From positions 248,001 through 312,000 of the forward strand of contig NZ_MSCW01000005.1 of the NCBI RefSeq assembly GCF_001981305.1: a DNA stretch of 64,000 nucleotides. The letters run 5' to 3'. A program made the position numbers and the translations under genes. This stretch comes from Marinobacter lutaoensis. GTDB taxonomy: Bacteria > Pseudomonadota > Gammaproteobacteria > Pseudomonadales > Oleiphilaceae. Positions 8,989-22,046 of this stretch are shown here, one piece after another (positions within the stretch are counted from its first letter, which is position 1; the number at the start of each line of letters is the position of its first letter). Below the pieces are notes generated by a model. It had not been told where the DNA came from. It made no database searches and saw only the letters and a program-made list of their open reading frames with translations.

Positions 8989-10718
8989 GATCCGCCATCG
9001 CCGTCCTGTTCGTGGCCCTGACGCATGGCTCCGCCGCGGGCCGGCTCGCCTCCGCCCTGGCTGAGTTGCTGAAAGATCGAGGCCGGCGGCTCATAGCCGA
9101 TCAGGTCGTACAGACTGACCAAGTGGCGCCGGTACAGCTGTTCGAAGTCGGAAACGATCTGGGCCGGGTTGTAGTCGCCAAACCACCAGAACCAGTCCGA
9201 ACCCTCGCACAGCGCCAGCTGGCGTCGGGCTGCCTCTTTCCGGTCCGTGCCCAGGGTGCCGTTGTCCATAGCCCGGTCGTAGTGTCCCTTCGCCTCGCAC
9301 AGCAGATCCCAGGCCCGGTTCTTGTCGGGGTCTCCGATCCAGGTGGAGAAGGTGCCGTAGATCCAGCTGCCCGCCACCAGACGGGGCAATGTCACCGGTG
9401 GTGCCACCGGCCGCTCCAGCAGCTCCTGATAGGTGGTCAGGCGCAGGTACGGGTGTTTGGACAGCACCCGGTACAGCTCGTCGAGGAAGTGGATGCCGTT
9501 GTCCGGATAGTACTCCCAGGCATTCTCGCCATCGAGGATCACCGAAATCACCGGTGGCGGCCGCCCGACGGCACTCCTGGCGATGTTCTCCATGTGGTGG
9601 ACCAGATCACCGACGGCATCCTTGGCGTGCCAGTCGGCGTAGGTGAAACCGATCAGGTCGGACAGGCCATCGTCGCGAAAGAATACGGTGATGTCGGCGT
9701 CGCCGAAACGGTAGCTCTGGTGAATGCCTGCGGTGTCCGGGGCCTGGCCCTGCTCCCGTGCCCGTGCCAGGCTGTTGTTGATTACCGAGTCACCACTGGC
9801 GGTCCAGCGGAAGCCCTGCCGGGACAGAACCTCCAGGGTGGCCTGGCTCAGCGCGCCCTCCGAGGCCCAGCAGCCCGTGGGCTCCATGCCGAAGCAGCGT
9901 TGAAACAAGGCTCGGGCCTCGGCCAGCTGCCAGTCGGCGCGCGCCTCCCCGCCCGGGTAGGCGGGGTGGCGGGGAAGCCGGATATCGGGCATGGCCTCCC
10001 GGGCCGCGCCCAAATCCAGCAGCAACGGCAGGATCGGATGGCTGTACGGGCTCACCGCCAGCTCCACCTGCCCTTTCTGGGCCAGGGCCCGGTAGCGGGG
10101 GATGATGCCCGCCATGACCTCGTACACCACGTCCAGCAGGGCTTTGCGGTCTTCCAGGGTAAAGCCGGCACCTTTTTCCTGCAGGCTCTGCACCCGGGCA
10201 TTGGTGCGTCGCACCGTTTCGCCCATCCAGCCCAGGTGGTACCACACCAGAAGATCGGTGAGCAGAGACGGGGAAAGATACCGCTGGATGTCGGGACGGC
10301 TGCGGTAGAAGGCGGCGAGATCGGCCAGGCGGGCATAGGCGGGAAAGCGGTTGATGATGCGGTCTTTGTTGGCCCGCAGCGATTTGTCCATGAGTTCCAG
10401 GAACGCGGGGCTGCCCGGCACCGGCAATTCCGTGGACACCAGGGCCGCGAGCATCGGGTCGCCCAGCGTGCCGGCACCGTGACGCCAGCGCTCAATCTGC
10501 ACCAGGTAAGTTTCCAGCTGTTCCAGCAGCACCGGGGCGAAATTGACGACCGCGCGGGCGTCCGGGTGTGTCTCCAGGTGCGCCGCCATGTCGCTGTAAT
10601 CCTTAATGGCGTGCAGGTAGACCCAGGGAAAAACGAACTGTCCGGTTTGGCGGGCGTAATAGCTGGGCTGGTGCATATGCCAGCACAACACCACCGGGGT
10701 TTTGCCGTCAGAGGCCAT
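8985..10718 (-). CDS. Glycoside hydrolase family 57 (amylopullulanase/alpha-amylase-like)
   Basis: The 577-residue protein begins with [13 protein letters not shown], the first GH57 motif (H-x-H-Q-P). [10 protein letters not shown] near residue 280 holds the catalytic Glu nucleophile, and [12 protein letters not shown] near residue 394 holds the Asp acid/base; this wording is typical of the amylopullulanase-like branch of GH57. No signal peptide is seen, so it should work on intracellular alpha-glucan. It overlaps glgC by 11 bases upstream and malQ by 4 bases downstream. Its likely role is hydrolysis or debranching of glycogen; no GlgX-type GH13 debranching enzyme is present here. Exact specificity cannot be told from sequence. 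Confidence 0.87.
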   Translation of the reverse strand: MASDGKTPVVLCWHMHQPSYYARQTGQFVFPWVYLHAIKDYSDMAAHLETHPDARAVVNFAPVLLEQLETYLVQIERWRHGAGTLGDPMLAALVSTELPVPGSPAFLELMDKSLRANKDRIINRFPAYARLADLAAFYRSRPDIQRYLSPSLLTDLLVWYHLGWMGETVRRTNARVQSLQEKGAGFTLEDRKALLDVVYEVMAGIIPRYRALAQKGQVELAVSPYSHPILPLLLDLGAAREAMPDIRLPRHPAYPGGEARADWQLAEARALFQRCFGMEPTGCWASEGALSQATLEVLSRQGFRWTASGDSVINNSLARAREQGQAPDTAGIHQSYRFGDADITVFFRDDGLSDLIGFTYADWHAKDAVGDLVHHMENIARSAVGRPPPVISVILDGENAWEYYPDNGIHFLDELYRVLSKHPYLRLTTYQELLERPVAPPVTLPRLVAGSWIYGTFSTWIGDPDKNRAWDLLCEAKGHYDRAMDNGTLGTDRKEAARRQLALCEGSDWFWWFGDYNPAQIVSDFEQLYRRHLVSLYDLIGYEPPASIFQQLSQGGGEPARGGAMRQGHEQDGDGGS

Positions 10719-11973
10719 GGGGGTAGTCCTGCCCGAGCATTTCCGGGGTGATCAGCACCACGCCCTTACTGGAGACATGAAAGCGTTTGCGGTCCTCATC
10801 CGGGTCAAACCCTACCACGGTGCCCGGGGCGAGTCGGCAGCCCCGGTCGATCAGGGCCTTGCGGACCCGGCAGTTGCGGCCGATCTCGACATCCGGAAAG
10901 ATCACCGAATCGGTGACTTCGCTGAAGGAATGGACCCGGACCTGGGAGAACAGCAGCGAGTGCTTCACTTGAGCGCCGGACACGATGCAGCCACCCGCCA
11001 CCATGGAGTCAACGGCGGTGCCGCGCCGGTTGTCGTCGTCGAACACGAATTTGGCCGGAGGCAATTGTTCCTGATAGGTCCAGATGGGCCACTCGGAGTC
11101 ATACAGGTTGAGTTCCGGGCTGACGCCGATCAGTTCCAGATTGGCCTGCCACAGGGCATCGACGGTGCCGACGTCCCGCCAGTAGGCCGGAGCGCTGGTG
11201 GCCGGATCGCGGAATGGGAACGCCATCACCCGCAGCCGCCGGATCACCGAGGGAATGACGTCCTTACCAAAGTCATGGGACGAGCGTTCCTGCAGCTGAT
11301 GGTCCCGGATCAGCTCTTCGAACAGAACACGGGTGTTGAACACGTAGATGCCCATGGAGGCCAGGGCCCGGCCCGGGTTGCCGGGCATCGGCCGGGGCTG
11401 TGCCGGCTTTTCCTCGAACTCGCGGATGCGGTATTCGTCGTCCACCGACATCACGCCGAGGGCCGAGGCCTCCTCGATGGGCACCTCGATGCAGCCGACG
11501 GTGATGTCGGCCTCGCTTTCCACGTGCGCGGCCAGCATGGTGCCGTAGTCCATCTTGTAGATGTGATCACCGGCCAGGATCAGCACATACTCCGGATGGT
11601 GGCTGCGGATGATGTCGAGATTCTGGAGAACCGCGTCGGCGGTGCCCTCGTACCAGGAGGTTTCGATACGCTGCTGGGCCGGCAGCAGTTCGACAAATTC
11701 GTCCATTTCGCCCCGGAGAAACCCCCACCCGCGCTGGATGTGCCGGATCAGGGAATGGGACTTGTACTGGGTGATCACGCCCACCTGCCCGATCCCGGAG
11801 TTAATGCAATTGGATAACGGAAAGTCGATGATCCGGAATTTGCCACCAAAGGGCACGGCAGGCTTGGCCCGCCACTTGGTGAGATCATGGAGACGCGACC
11901 CGCGGCCACCGGCGAGAACCAGGGCGAGGGTCTGCCGGGTAAGCCGGCTGACGAAGCGCTTGGCGGTATGCAT
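10708..11973 (-). CDS. glgC: Glucose-1-phosphate adenylyltransferase (ADP-glucose pyrophosphorylase)
   Basis: The start is placed at 11973 (MHTAKRF), with AGGGA upstream; an in-frame start 26 codons earlier lacks a ribosome site. The 421-residue product makes ADP-glucose, the committed step of glycogen synthesis. It shows [17 protein letters not shown] (nucleotide-binding loop), [19 protein letters not shown], the glucose-1-phosphate region [13 protein letters not shown] and [12 protein letters not shown], followed by the left-handed helix repeats at the C-terminus. It is the first gene of the leftward glucan operon and is divergent from glgB, so the two arms share a 186-base control region. 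It is likely allosterically regulated, as are family members. Confidence 0.95.
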   Translation of the reverse strand: MHTAKRFVSRLTRQTLALVLAGGRGSRLHDLTKWRAKPAVPFGGKFRIIDFPLSNCINSGIGQVGVITQYKSHSLIRHIQRGWGFLRGEMDEFVELLPAQQRIETSWYEGTADAVLQNLDIIRSHHPEYVLILAGDHIYKMDYGTMLAAHVESEADITVGCIEVPIEEASALGVMSVDDEYRIREFEEKPAQPRPMPGNPGRALASMGIYVFNTRVLFEELIRDHQLQERSSHDFGKDVIPSVIRRLRVMAFPFRDPATSAPAYWRDVGTVDALWQANLELIGVSPELNLYDSEWPIWTYQEQLPPAKFVFDDDNRRGTAVDSMVAGGCIVSGAQVKHSLLFSQVRVHSFSEVTDSVIFPDVEIGRNCRVRKALIDRGCRLAPGTVVGFDPDEDRKRFHVSSKGVVLITPEMLGQDYPHGL

Positions 11974-12092
11974 GGGTCCATCCCTGCAACGGAGTGTCAC
12001 ACTGCCGATGGCCGTGATTGGAAACCGACAGAATTCGTACTGTCGTAACAATACTAGGACAATATCACGGAATTATGACGTAGAATTGCCAA

Positions 12093-12132
12093 AGGTCATT
12101 TTTTCGACACCCTTCCCCGGGTTCAATGACCT
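12093..12132. repeat. Inverted repeat in the glgC-glgB intergenic region
   Basis: AGGTCATT at 12093-12100 is repeated as AATGACCT at 12125-12132, a perfect 8-bp inverted repeat with a 24-base spacer, ending 27 bases before the glgB start. It could be a dimeric operator or a leader hairpin for glgB. No regulator can be named. Confidence 0.4.
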
Positions 12133-12159
12133 CAAATCCACTTAGGAATTGAGTCGTCT

Positions 12160-14046
12160 ATGGATAGCCCCCTGCTCAGTGACTACGACCTGTATCTGTT
12201 TGGTGAGGGTCGTCACTGGCACATCTACAACGTCCTGGGAGCGCACCCCTGCCAGTTCCAGGGCGAGCATGGCGTCCGCTTCGCCGTATGGGCGCCGAAC
12301 GCTACCGCGGTCAGCGTGATTGGAGACTTCAACGGCTGGCAGCCGGCATCGAGCCCAATGCAGTGCCACGGTGCCTCCGGCGTGTGGTCGGCATTTGTTC
12401 CGGGGCTGGAGCCCGGCGCGCTGTACAAATTCGCCATCACCACCCGTCGGGGCGAGGTGCGGGTGAAGACCGACCCCTACGGCCAGCAGTTCGAGCTGCG
12501 CCCCGCCAATGCCGCCGTGGTCACCGCGCGGGAGCCGTTCAACTGGGGCGACGGTGACTGGCTCGCCCGCCGACGGCAGGATGCCTGGCAGCAGACGCCC
12601 CTCTCCGTCTACGAGGTTCACGCCGGCTCCTGGCGCCACCATGGTTCGGGCCGCTGGCTCACCTACCGGGAGCTGGCCGACCAGCTGATCCCCTACGTAC
12701 TGGAGCTGGGGTTTACCCACATTGAGCTGCTGCCGGTCACTGAACACCCGCTGGATGAGTCCTGGGGTTACCAGACCACCGGTTACTACGCCCCCACCCG
12801 CCGGTACGGCAGCCCCGACGACCTGCGCTATCTGGTGGACCAGTGCCATCGCCATGGCATCGGGGTGCTGCTGGACTGGGTACCCGGCCATTTTCCCGAG
12901 GACGAACACGCCCTCGCCCGGTTCGACGGTACCGCCCTGTACGAACACGAAGATCCCCGCCGGGGCAAGCACCAGGACTGGGGCACGCTGATCTACAACT
13001 ACGGTCGCCACGAAGTCCGTAACTTCCTGATCGGAAGCGCCCTGTACTGGCTCGACACCTACCATCTCGACGGCTTGCGGGTGGACGCCGTGGCCTCCAT
13101 GCTGTACCTCAACTATTCCCGGCGTGACGGCGAGTGGCTGCCCAACGCGCACGGGGGCAACGAGAATCTAGAGGCCATCGACTTCCTGCGGACCCTCAAC
13201 GAGGTCTGCCAGACCCGGTTCCCCGGCATTCTGATGATTGCCGAGGAATCCACGTCCTGGCCCCAGGTGACACGCCCGCCCCGGGTCGGCGGCCTGGGCT
13301 TCAACCTCAAGTGGAACATGGGTTGGATGCACGACACCCTGGACTACCTGAGCCACGACCCGGTGCACCGGCAATACCACCATGACAAGCTGACGTTCGG
13401 TTTAATGTACGCTTTCTCCGAGAACTTCATGCTGCCCCTCTCCCACGACGAAGTGGTGCACGGCAAGGCCAGCCTGCTGCACAAGATGCCTGGGGACGAT
13501 TGGCAGCAGCGGGCCAACCTGCGCTTGCTGTTCGCCTACCAGTACACCTACCCGGGTGCGAAGCTGTTGTTCATGGGCGGCGAGTTCGGCCAGCGTCGGG
13601 AATGGAGCGAGATCCGGGAGCTGGACTGGGAACTGCTCCAGTACCCCGGGCACCAGGGACTGAAAACTCTGATCCGGGACCTGAACCACCTCTATCGGGG
13701 CACCCCGTCGCTGCATGCCCGTGACTACCGCGCCGACGGTTTTGAGTGGGTCGATTGCCACGATGCTCCGCAGTCGGTGATCAGCTACCTGCGTCAGGGC
13801 CCGGATGACACCACCCTGGTGGTGATCAACTTCACCCCGGTGGTGCGCTACGGTTACCGCATCGGTGTGCCCCGGAGCGGCCACTGGCGGGAAGTGCTGA
13901 ACACCGATTCCACCTACTACGGTGGCAGTAACGTCGGCAATCCGATGGGCCTGGCGGCACGGGACGAACCCTGGATGGGGCGCCCGGCTTCCCTGGAACT
14001 GACGCTGCCGCCACTGGCGGCGGTGGTCCTGAGGCCGGCCACGTGA
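12160..14046 (+). CDS. glgB: 1,4-alpha-glucan branching enzyme (GH13)
   Basis: The 628-residue cytoplasmic enzyme creates alpha-1,6 branches in glycogen. An N-terminal CBM48 domain ([21 protein letters not shown]) precedes the GH13 barrel. The triad is visible: Asp309 in [10 protein letters not shown], Glu362 in [10 protein letters not shown] and Asp430 in [10 protein letters not shown]. It is about 100 residues shorter than E. coli GlgB because the extra N-terminal (N1) domain is missing; the protein starts at the point equivalent to E. coli LLSEGTH. It begins the rightward operon and overlaps glgA by four bases (GTGA). Confidence 0.95.
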   Translation: MDSPLLSDYDLYLFGEGRHWHIYNVLGAHPCQFQGEHGVRFAVWAPNATAVSVIGDFNGWQPASSPMQCHGASGVWSAFVPGLEPGALYKFAITTRRGEVRVKTDPYGQQFELRPANAAVVTAREPFNWGDGDWLARRRQDAWQQTPLSVYEVHAGSWRHHGSGRWLTYRELADQLIPYVLELGFTHIELLPVTEHPLDESWGYQTTGYYAPTRRYGSPDDLRYLVDQCHRHGIGVLLDWVPGHFPEDEHALARFDGTALYEHEDPRRGKHQDWGTLIYNYGRHEVRNFLIGSALYWLDTYHLDGLRVDAVASMLYLNYSRRDGEWLPNAHGGNENLEAIDFLRTLNEVCQTRFPGILMIAEESTSWPQVTRPPRVGGLGFNLKWNMGWMHDTLDYLSHDPVHRQYHHDKLTFGLMYAFSENFMLPLSHDEVVHGKASLLHKMPGDDWQQRANLRLLFAYQYTYPGAKLLFMGGEFGQRREWSEIRELDWELLQYPGHQGLKTLIRDLNHLYRGTPSLHARDYRADGFEWVDCHDAPQSVISYLRQGPDDTTLVVINFTPVVRYGYRIGVPRSGHWREVLNTDSTYYGGSNVGNPMGLAARDEPWMGRPASLELTLPPLAAVVLRPAT

Positions 14047-15500
14047 CGCGGGTCCTGTTCATCACCAGCGAAGTCTACCCGGTCATCAAAACCGGTGGTC
14101 TGGCGGATGTGTCCGGGAGCCTGCCGGAGGCCCTCTGCCAACAGGGCCTGGATACACAGATTCTGCTGCCCGGCTATCCCGCCGCCATGGAAACGGCCCG
14201 GACGACCGGCGCACGGCGGGAAGCCCAGCTCAGCCTGGGCCAGTATCACCTCAGCCTTTGGCGCACGCGCCTGCCTGGCACCCCCGTCACCCTCTGGCTG
14301 GTGGACTGCCCGGCGTTGTTCGACCGCCCGGGCAACCCCTATCAAAACGACGACGGCCAAGACTGGTGGGACAATGCTCACCGCTACCAGCTGTTCTGCC
14401 GGGTCGGTGCCATGATGGCGAGTGGCCAAGTCGGACTGAGCTGGCAGCCGGACATCGTCCACTGCAACGACTGGCAAAGCGGCCTGGTGCCGGTGTTTCT
14501 GGATGCGCTGCCGAAGCGCCCCGGTACCGTGTTCACCATCCACAACCTCGCCTATCAGGGGGTGTTTTCCTGGGAGACGTTCCGGGCGCTGGGCCTGCCG
14601 GACAGCCTGTGGCGCTTCGATCGTCTGGAGTTCCATGGCCAGTTGTCATTCATCAAGGGCGGGCTGGTGTACGCCGACCGCCTAACCACGGTCAGTCCCA
14701 GCTACGCCCAGGAAATCCAGACCCCGGAATTCGGTTATGGCCTGGACGGGCTGCTGCGCTATCGTTCAGACCACCTTACCGGCATCCTGAACGGAATCGA
14801 CACCCGGATATGGAACCCCACCGAGGACCCCTACCTGGATTTTCACTACGATTTCGGCCAGATTGAAAACAAGACCCAGTGCAAGGCACGGCTGCAACAG
14901 CAGCTGGGGTTGGAGCGCACCGGTGCGCCGCTGTTCGGCTTCATCGGCCGGCTGGTGGAACAGAAGGGCATCGACTGGATACTCGCCGTGTTGCCCGGCC
15001 TGCTTGACCGTGGCTGCCAGATCGCCATTCTCGGCTCCGGCGAGCCCCGCTACGCCGACCCCCTGCGGGCCCTTGCCCACCGTCACCCCGGGCAGCTGTC
15101 ACTGACCCTGGGATACGACGAGCCGCTGGCGCACCGGATCACCGCGGGCGCGGATCTGTTTCTGATGCCGTCGCGTTTCGAACCCTGTGGCCTGAACCAG
15201 ATGTATTCCCTGCGCTACGGCACCGTGCCGGTGGTGCATGCGGTGGGCGGCCTCAGGGACACGGTCCGGGACTACGACGATGCCGGTGCCGCCAAGGCCA
15301 CCGGGTTCTGCTTCCGGCAGCCGGGCCCGGATGGACTCTGGCAGGCCGCGACCCGGGCCCTGGCCGTCTACGACAACCGCAGGGCCTGGCGTCGCCTGCA
15401 GCGCAACGGCATGGCCATCGACCACTCCTGGGGCCGGCGGGCAAAGGAATACCAGGCATTGTATCGGGCGATCCTGAGGGATCGTTGCAACCACTCATAG
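14043..15500 (+). CDS. glgA: Glycogen synthase (GT5, ADP-glucose dependent)
   Basis: The 485-residue enzyme extends alpha-1,4-glucan chains from ADP-glucose. It carries the [13 protein letters not shown] motif at residues 16-28, the ADP-glucose-binding loop, [10 protein letters not shown] near residue 162, [11 protein letters not shown] near 250, and the C-terminal [19 protein letters not shown] block near residue 377 with the catalytic Glu. The length matches the family. The GTG start overlaps the glgB stop, and glgP copy 2 follows after 30 bases, so synthesis and degradation genes share a transcript. Confidence 0.95.
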   Translation: MTRVLFITSEVYPVIKTGGLADVSGSLPEALCQQGLDTQILLPGYPAAMETARTTGARREAQLSLGQYHLSLWRTRLPGTPVTLWLVDCPALFDRPGNPYQNDDGQDWWDNAHRYQLFCRVGAMMASGQVGLSWQPDIVHCNDWQSGLVPVFLDALPKRPGTVFTIHNLAYQGVFSWETFRALGLPDSLWRFDRLEFHGQLSFIKGGLVYADRLTTVSPSYAQEIQTPEFGYGLDGLLRYRSDHLTGILNGIDTRIWNPTEDPYLDFHYDFGQIENKTQCKARLQQQLGLERTGAPLFGFIGRLVEQKGIDWILAVLPGLLDRGCQIAILGSGEPRYADPLRALAHRHPGQLSLTLGYDEPLAHRITAGADLFLMPSRFEPCGLNQMYSLRYGTVPVVHAVGGLRDTVRDYDDAGAAKATGFCFRQPGPDGLWQAATRALAVYDNRRAWRRLQRNGMAIDHSWGRRAKEYQALYRAILRDRCNHS

Positions 15501-15530
15501 CGGGGCGCGGGCCCCAACAGGAGACACCGC

Positions 15531-18086
15531 ATGGACAAGGCGACGCGATTCCGCCTCGAAGCCCGGCCCTCGATCCCGGAGGCGCTCGACCGCCTGGATG
15601 AGCTGGCCAACGACCTGTTCTACAGCTGGGACCACGGTGTCCGGAACCTGTTCTCCCGCATCGACCGCCCGCTCTGGCAGAAAGTCGAGCACAACCCCAA
15701 ACTGTTTCTGCGCCGGGTGGCACAGGAGCGCCTGGACGAAGCGGCCCAGGACCGCGCCTTCATGGCGGAATACCGCCGGGTCCTGAGCTCCTACGATGCC
15801 TACGTGGAGTTCGAGCCGGTGCCGGAGGTGACGGAAATCCTGGACCCGGCCAGCAACCTGGTGGCCTATTTCTGCGCCGAGTTTGGCTTTCACGAGAGTT
15901 TCCCGATCTATTCCGGAGGTCTGGGTATTCTCGCCGGTGACCATTGCAAGGCGGCCAGCGACCTGGGCCTGCCGTTTGTGGCCGTTGGTCTGCTTTACCA
16001 GCAGGGTTACTTTATTCAAACCATCGATGCCCAGGGACAGCAGATCGCCCGCTACCAGTCTCACTCCAGCGATGAGCTGCCCATCACCCCGGTAACCCAA
16101 GGCAACGGCGAGCAGCTCAAGGTGTCGGTGCCCTTTCCCGGGCGCCTGGTGGTCGCACGGGTGTGGCAGGCCCGGGTCGGGCACATCCGCCTGTACCTGC
16201 TCGACAGCCACACCGAGGAGAACAGCGAGCAGGACCGGGAGCTGACCCAGCGCCTGTACGGCGGCGACGAGTCCACGCGCATCAGTCAGGAAATGCTGCT
16301 GGGCATCGGCGGTACTCGGGTGCTGGAGGCCCTGGGCCTGAGCCCCACCGCCTGGCATATCAACGAAGGTCACGCCGCGTTCCTGATTCTCGAACGCTGT
16401 CGTCAGCGCATGACCGAGGGGCTGTCGTTCAAGGCCGCGCTGGAAGCGGTGGCCGCCTCCACGCTGTTCACCACCCACACCCCGGTTCCGGCCGGCCACG
16501 ATATTTTTTCCCGGGACCTGGTCCAGCATGCCCTCGGTCGCTATCTCGAGGAATCCGGACTGGACTTTGAAACGGTGTTCGCGCTGGGCGCCAAGGCAGG
16601 GGATCACAGTTTCAATATGACCAGCCTCGGGCTGCGGGGATCACGCTTTCACAACGGTGTCAGCCGTATCCATGGCGGCGTCGCCTCGGCCATGGAAGGG
16701 GCCATCTGGCCACAGATTCCGCCGGAGGAAAATCCCATCGGCTATATCACCAACGGCGTCCACGTACCCACCTTTCTGGCGCCGGAATGGGCCAGCCTGT
16801 TCGACATCCACGCCCCCACCTGGAAAAGCGAACTGCGCAACCCGGAGTTCTGGAGTTTTGTTGACCAGATTCCCGATTACCACTACTGGAGCGTGCACAA
16901 GGCCCTGAAACAGCAGATGGGCGAGTTCGTGGTGGAGCAGCTGGAGCGGCAACACCAACGCAACGGCACCGGCCACTCGGTGACCGAGCGCATGACCCGG
17001 CAACTGGTGTCACCGGAAAAGGACACGCTGGTGATCGGCTTCGCCCGACGTTTCGCCACCTACAAACGGGCCACCCTTATTTTCGCCGACCTGGAGCGCC
17101 TTGAGCGCTTGCTGACCGACCCCGAGCGGCCGGTGGTGCTGATTTTCGCCGGCAAGGCTCACCCCAGGGACAACCCCGGCCAGCAACTGATCAAGGTGAT
17201 TCACGAGTTGTCCATGCGGCCGTCGTTGATGGGCCACATCCTGCTGCTGGAGGATTATGACCAGGCCATGGCGCGGCAGATGCTGGCAGGCGTGGACGTA
17301 TGGCTCAACAACCCCGAGTATCCGAAGGAGGCCAGCGGCACCTCCGGAGAAAAGGCTGCCCTCAATGGAGCCCTGAACCTGAGCATCCTCGATGGTTGGT
17401 GGGGCGAGGGTTACGATGGCCACAATGGCTGGGCGATCACGCCCCGGGACACCCGTCTGGATCCGGAATTCCGGAATCAGGAGGAAGCCCGGGACCTGCT
17501 CGACCTGCTGGAGCATGACATCATCCCCCTCTATTACGACCGCGCCTCCCAAGGGTATTCCAAGGGCTGGGTGGCCCGCTCCAAGGCATCCATGAAGACC
17601 ATCACGCCCCGGTTCAACAGCCAGCGCATGGTGATGGATTATGTGGAACGCTATTACGAGCCGGCCTCCGCCCAAGGGGATCGGCTGCTCGCCGACAACG
17701 GTGCGGAAGCCCGGGAACTGGCCGAATGGAAGGCCCGGGTGCGCCAGGCCTGGAGTGGCGTGTCACTGAAGGTGGTCGGCTGCGTGGAGGAACTCTGCCG
17801 CAGCGACGGCAGTATCGCGCTGCGGGTGGAGGCGGATCTGAATGGACTGAATGCCGGGGATGTGCGTGTCGAGTGCCTGGTCACCCCCGAATGCACCGGC
17901 AGCCATGACTCACCCGGTCCGGACCGGTTCCTGCTGACGAAAGCCTCGGAACAGGATGGCCGGACGGTGTTCGAGACGGAAGTGGCGCCGCCCTATCCGG
18001 GACTGCAAACCCTCCGCCTCCGGATGTATCCCTACCATCCGGCCCTCACCCACCTGTTCGAGATGGGCTGCATGCTCTGGGCCTAA
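15531..18086 (+). CDS. glgP: Alpha-glucan phosphorylase (GT35), copy 2
   Basis: The 851-residue phosphorylase belongs to the same short bacterial family as the protein at 4501-7026, but is clearly diverged from it. It shows YFCAEFGFHESFPIYSGGLG near residue 105, HINEGHAAFL near 280, GFARRFATYKRATLIF near 505 and the PLP block EASGTSGEKAALNGALN near 605, with LDGWWGEGYDG after it. The methionine before the PLP-region lysine in copy 1 (GMK) is Glu here (GEK). It is the third gene of glgB-glgA-glgP. Its stop overlaps the stop of the convergent acyltransferase gene (CTAA). Two phosphorylases may differ in chain-length preference or regulation. Confidence 0.92.
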   Translation: MDKATRFRLEARPSIPEALDRLDELANDLFYSWDHGVRNLFSRIDRPLWQKVEHNPKLFLRRVAQERLDEAAQDRAFMAEYRRVLSSYDAYVEFEPVPEVTEILDPASNLVAYFCAEFGFHESFPIYSGGLGILAGDHCKAASDLGLPFVAVGLLYQQGYFIQTIDAQGQQIARYQSHSSDELPITPVTQGNGEQLKVSVPFPGRLVVARVWQARVGHIRLYLLDSHTEENSEQDRELTQRLYGGDESTRISQEMLLGIGGTRVLEALGLSPTAWHINEGHAAFLILERCRQRMTEGLSFKAALEAVAASTLFTTHTPVPAGHDIFSRDLVQHALGRYLEESGLDFETVFALGAKAGDHSFNMTSLGLRGSRFHNGVSRIHGGVASAMEGAIWPQIPPEENPIGYITNGVHVPTFLAPEWASLFDIHAPTWKSELRNPEFWSFVDQIPDYHYWSVHKALKQQMGEFVVEQLERQHQRNGTGHSVTERMTRQLVSPEKDTLVIGFARRFATYKRATLIFADLERLERLLTDPERPVVLIFAGKAHPRDNPGQQLIKVIHELSMRPSLMGHILLLEDYDQAMARQMLAGVDVWLNNPEYPKEASGTSGEKAALNGALNLSILDGWWGEGYDGHNGWAITPRDTRLDPEFRNQEEARDLLDLLEHDIIPLYYDRASQGYSKGWVARSKASMKTITPRFNSQRMVMDYVERYYEPASAQGDRLLADNGAEARELAEWKARVRQAWSGVSLKVVGCVEELCRSDGSIALRVEADLNGLNAGDVRVECLVTPECTGSHDSPGPDRFLLTKASEQDGRTVFETEVAPPYPGLQTLRLRMYPYHPALTHLFEMGCMLWA

Positions 18087-19261
18087 CCCGCGGTTGCGGC
18101 CAGGGACGTGGCCACGGGGTTGGCGTACATGTCCAGCAGATAGGGACGAATGGCCGGCTCGCAGGCCGCCAGGCGACGCTCCATTTCCGCTTCCGCCGCG
18201 GCCAGGTCCGCCGGTGACCAAGTCTCGGCAGTCACCACCGCGTCGCTGACCGACTCCGGAGTGGCGTGGGCGTCCGGGTGTACACCACGCATCTGGTAGG
18301 CCACCAGGTTCGAGGCGTGCAGGTGGTAGTTGGCGTGCATCTCCCGGTCGATCCGGGCCGCCAGTTCCTTCGGGCTATCCGGCGCGTCGTGTATCGGGGT
18401 GCCGAAATGGACGTGAACATGCCCCTTGAACCCCCGCAGCCCCTTGACGATCTGCTCGCTGTCCTCACCCTCGGCCTTGGTATAGGAGCCGGTCCGGGCC
18501 CGGATTTCCAGCTCCCGGGCCTTGTCGGCGTCGCACGGGTCGTACTCATAGGCAATGGAGACCGGTACGATGTGCAGGCGGTTCATCGCCTCGCCGAAAC
18601 CCAGGCCACTTTTCTTCTGGCTCATGTAGAACATTTTGATGATCGCCGGGTCGGTGTGGTCCAGGCCGTCCTTCGCCCTGCCTTCGCGCTGCGCGATCCA
18701 GATACTGTGGTTGGTGTCAATGCTGTGGTTAATGAAGCTCGACAGCGTCATGTAGGCGTCCCGCATTTCCCGAGGGCTGGTCAGGTTGCGGCGCACCACG
18801 AAGCTCTTGTTTAGGCGCATCATTTCCGCAAACACCCGGTTTTGCAGTAGGTTGTCGCCGATGGCGATGCGGGTGGTATGAAAGCCGTTCTGGAACAGCA
18901 GGTAATTGACCACCATCGGGTCGAACACGATGTCGCGATGGTTGGAAATGAACAGGTAGGGGCTATGCTTGTCCAGCCGCTCCAGGCCGCTGTGGGTCAC
19001 CCGTGTGGTGGTGTGCTCCACCAGCTCGCCCACGTAGCGGGAGAGGTGGGCCTGAAGGTCGTCCACCCGGGTGATGCCGCCAAAGTGGCGAGCCAGCCAG
19101 CGGCGGGTGAAGCCGCGCAGCACCGCCGGAGCCCAGCGGGCCAGGGTCGGCGACTTGAACCGACCCACCATGTCCAGGAATTCCTGGTCGTCGAGCAGAC
19201 GCCGGATCGCCGGAGCCGTCTCTTCGTCCGAATAGGGACGGATGGCATCAAAATCCTGCAT
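18083..19261 (-). CDS. PlsC-like 1-acylglycerol-3-phosphate acyltransferase family protein
   Basis: The 392-residue protein has no strong membrane segments. SNHRDIVFDPMVV near residue 107 corresponds to the acyltransferase HX4D active-site motif, but the Asp usually aligned with the motif lies six, not five, residues after the His; a different Asp sits at +2. WIAQREGRAKDG near residue 188 matches motif III (E-G-R/T). The regions before and after these motifs are longer than in E. coli PlsC. It probably transfers acyl chains to a glycerophospholipid or related acceptor; the substrate is uncertain. An AGGA site precedes the ATG at 19261. It converges on glgP with overlapping stops. Confidence 0.72.
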   Translation of the reverse strand: MQDFDAIRPYSDEETAPAIRRLLDDQEFLDMVGRFKSPTLARWAPAVLRGFTRRWLARHFGGITRVDDLQAHLSRYVGELVEHTTTRVTHSGLERLDKHSPYLFISNHRDIVFDPMVVNYLLFQNGFHTTRIAIGDNLLQNRVFAEMMRLNKSFVVRRNLTSPREMRDAYMTLSSFINHSIDTNHSIWIAQREGRAKDGLDHTDPAIIKMFYMSQKKSGLGFGEAMNRLHIVPVSIAYEYDPCDADKARELEIRARTGSYTKAEGEDSEQIVKGLRGFKGHVHVHFGTPIHDAPDSPKELAARIDREMHANYHLHASNLVAYQMRGVHPDAHATPESVSDAVVTAETWSPADLAAAEAEMERRLAACEPAIRPYLLDMYANPVATSLAATAG

Positions 19262-19487
19262 TGGAGTCCTGTTGTTGTGGTCACTACCGGAAATCGGGTT
19301 GGTGCCAAAACCATGGCATGCATGAAAGCCGCGCTATTGTAGCGGTTCTGTTTCCGGTTTGCCTCACCCGAAAGGCGGGTTGACCCACGCACTGGCACAA
19401 TCTGGTATGATCTTCCACATTTCCTCGCCGGGGTGACGCCCCTCCGGCACACTGACCCCTTCCGGAACAACGACAAGCGGCTCATCC

Positions 19488-21343
<1,856 letters not shown>

Positions 21344-21347
<4 letters not shown>

Positions 21348-21913
21348 CTAGGCGGACGGTGCGTTCCCGCCTGGAAGCCTCTTTTTCTCACCCGGTAGTG
21401 GGCAATGGAGGTGGCCACGTGGTTGCCTTCCTGATCCATCAGCCGGCCTTCGAGGGTGAACTTCGCCCGACCGGTTTCGTCCGCCTCCGCCAGAATCGCC
21501 GCGATCTGTTCCGGCGACAGGGAAAACGCCACCGTCACGTCCGAATTCGCCGGCTGCAGGAACTCCAGGGTCATCGCCTTGAGGATCGGCGTATAGGCCG
21601 GCCCCAGATCGAACAGGCTCAGTACGCCCCCGGGAATCTCGGCGACCAGGAAATAGGCGCCCGCGTACAGGCTGCCGAAGTGGTTGCCGTTGCCTTTCAG
21701 CGGAATCCGGGCCTTCACGTACCCTGGGCGCAGCTCCTCGACCCGGAAACCGTTGCGCCTGGCGAACGGAATCGACAGGCCGATGATCCGGTTGACCGCG
21801 GCATAGCCTCCGGTTTTTTTCAGCCAGGCCACCGGGTGGCTCAGGGTGGCCCGGGGATCGGCGCCGGCGACCCACTGGCCGGTGGCGGTAATCAGGTGGT
21901 CAATCAGTGCCAT
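21344..21913 (-). CDS. DUF4442 hotdog-fold protein (possible acyl-CoA thioesterase)
   Basis: The 189-residue cytoplasmic protein starts at ATG 21913. Blocks such as [28 protein letters not shown] and a C-terminal strand pattern (ARFTLEGR-like, [10 protein letters not shown]) fit the DUF4442/YiiD C-terminal hotdog family, relatives of PaaI-type thioesterases. Hotdog enzymes usually hydrolyse acyl-CoA, but substrate and activity are unproven here. It is a single gene, with overlapping stops against recQ and a 133-base gap to the divergent solute-binding gene. Confidence 0.7.
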
Positions 21914-22046
21914 GGCATGTCCTGTTGTTGTGACGGTTGTCGTGGATGGGACCGATCCCGCAATTTATACGTTATTTTTGCGAAAATCTCGTTTACAGTG
22001 AGGACAAAAGTCATCCGTCAGACACCATCAGAGAAGGAACTCGCCG

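Noticed and set aside
9012-10751. A 579-codon open frame antisense to the GH57 gene
   Set aside because: It mirrors the codon pattern of the GH57 gene, has no recognisable motif and no ribosome site; long antisense frames are common in GC-rich DNA.
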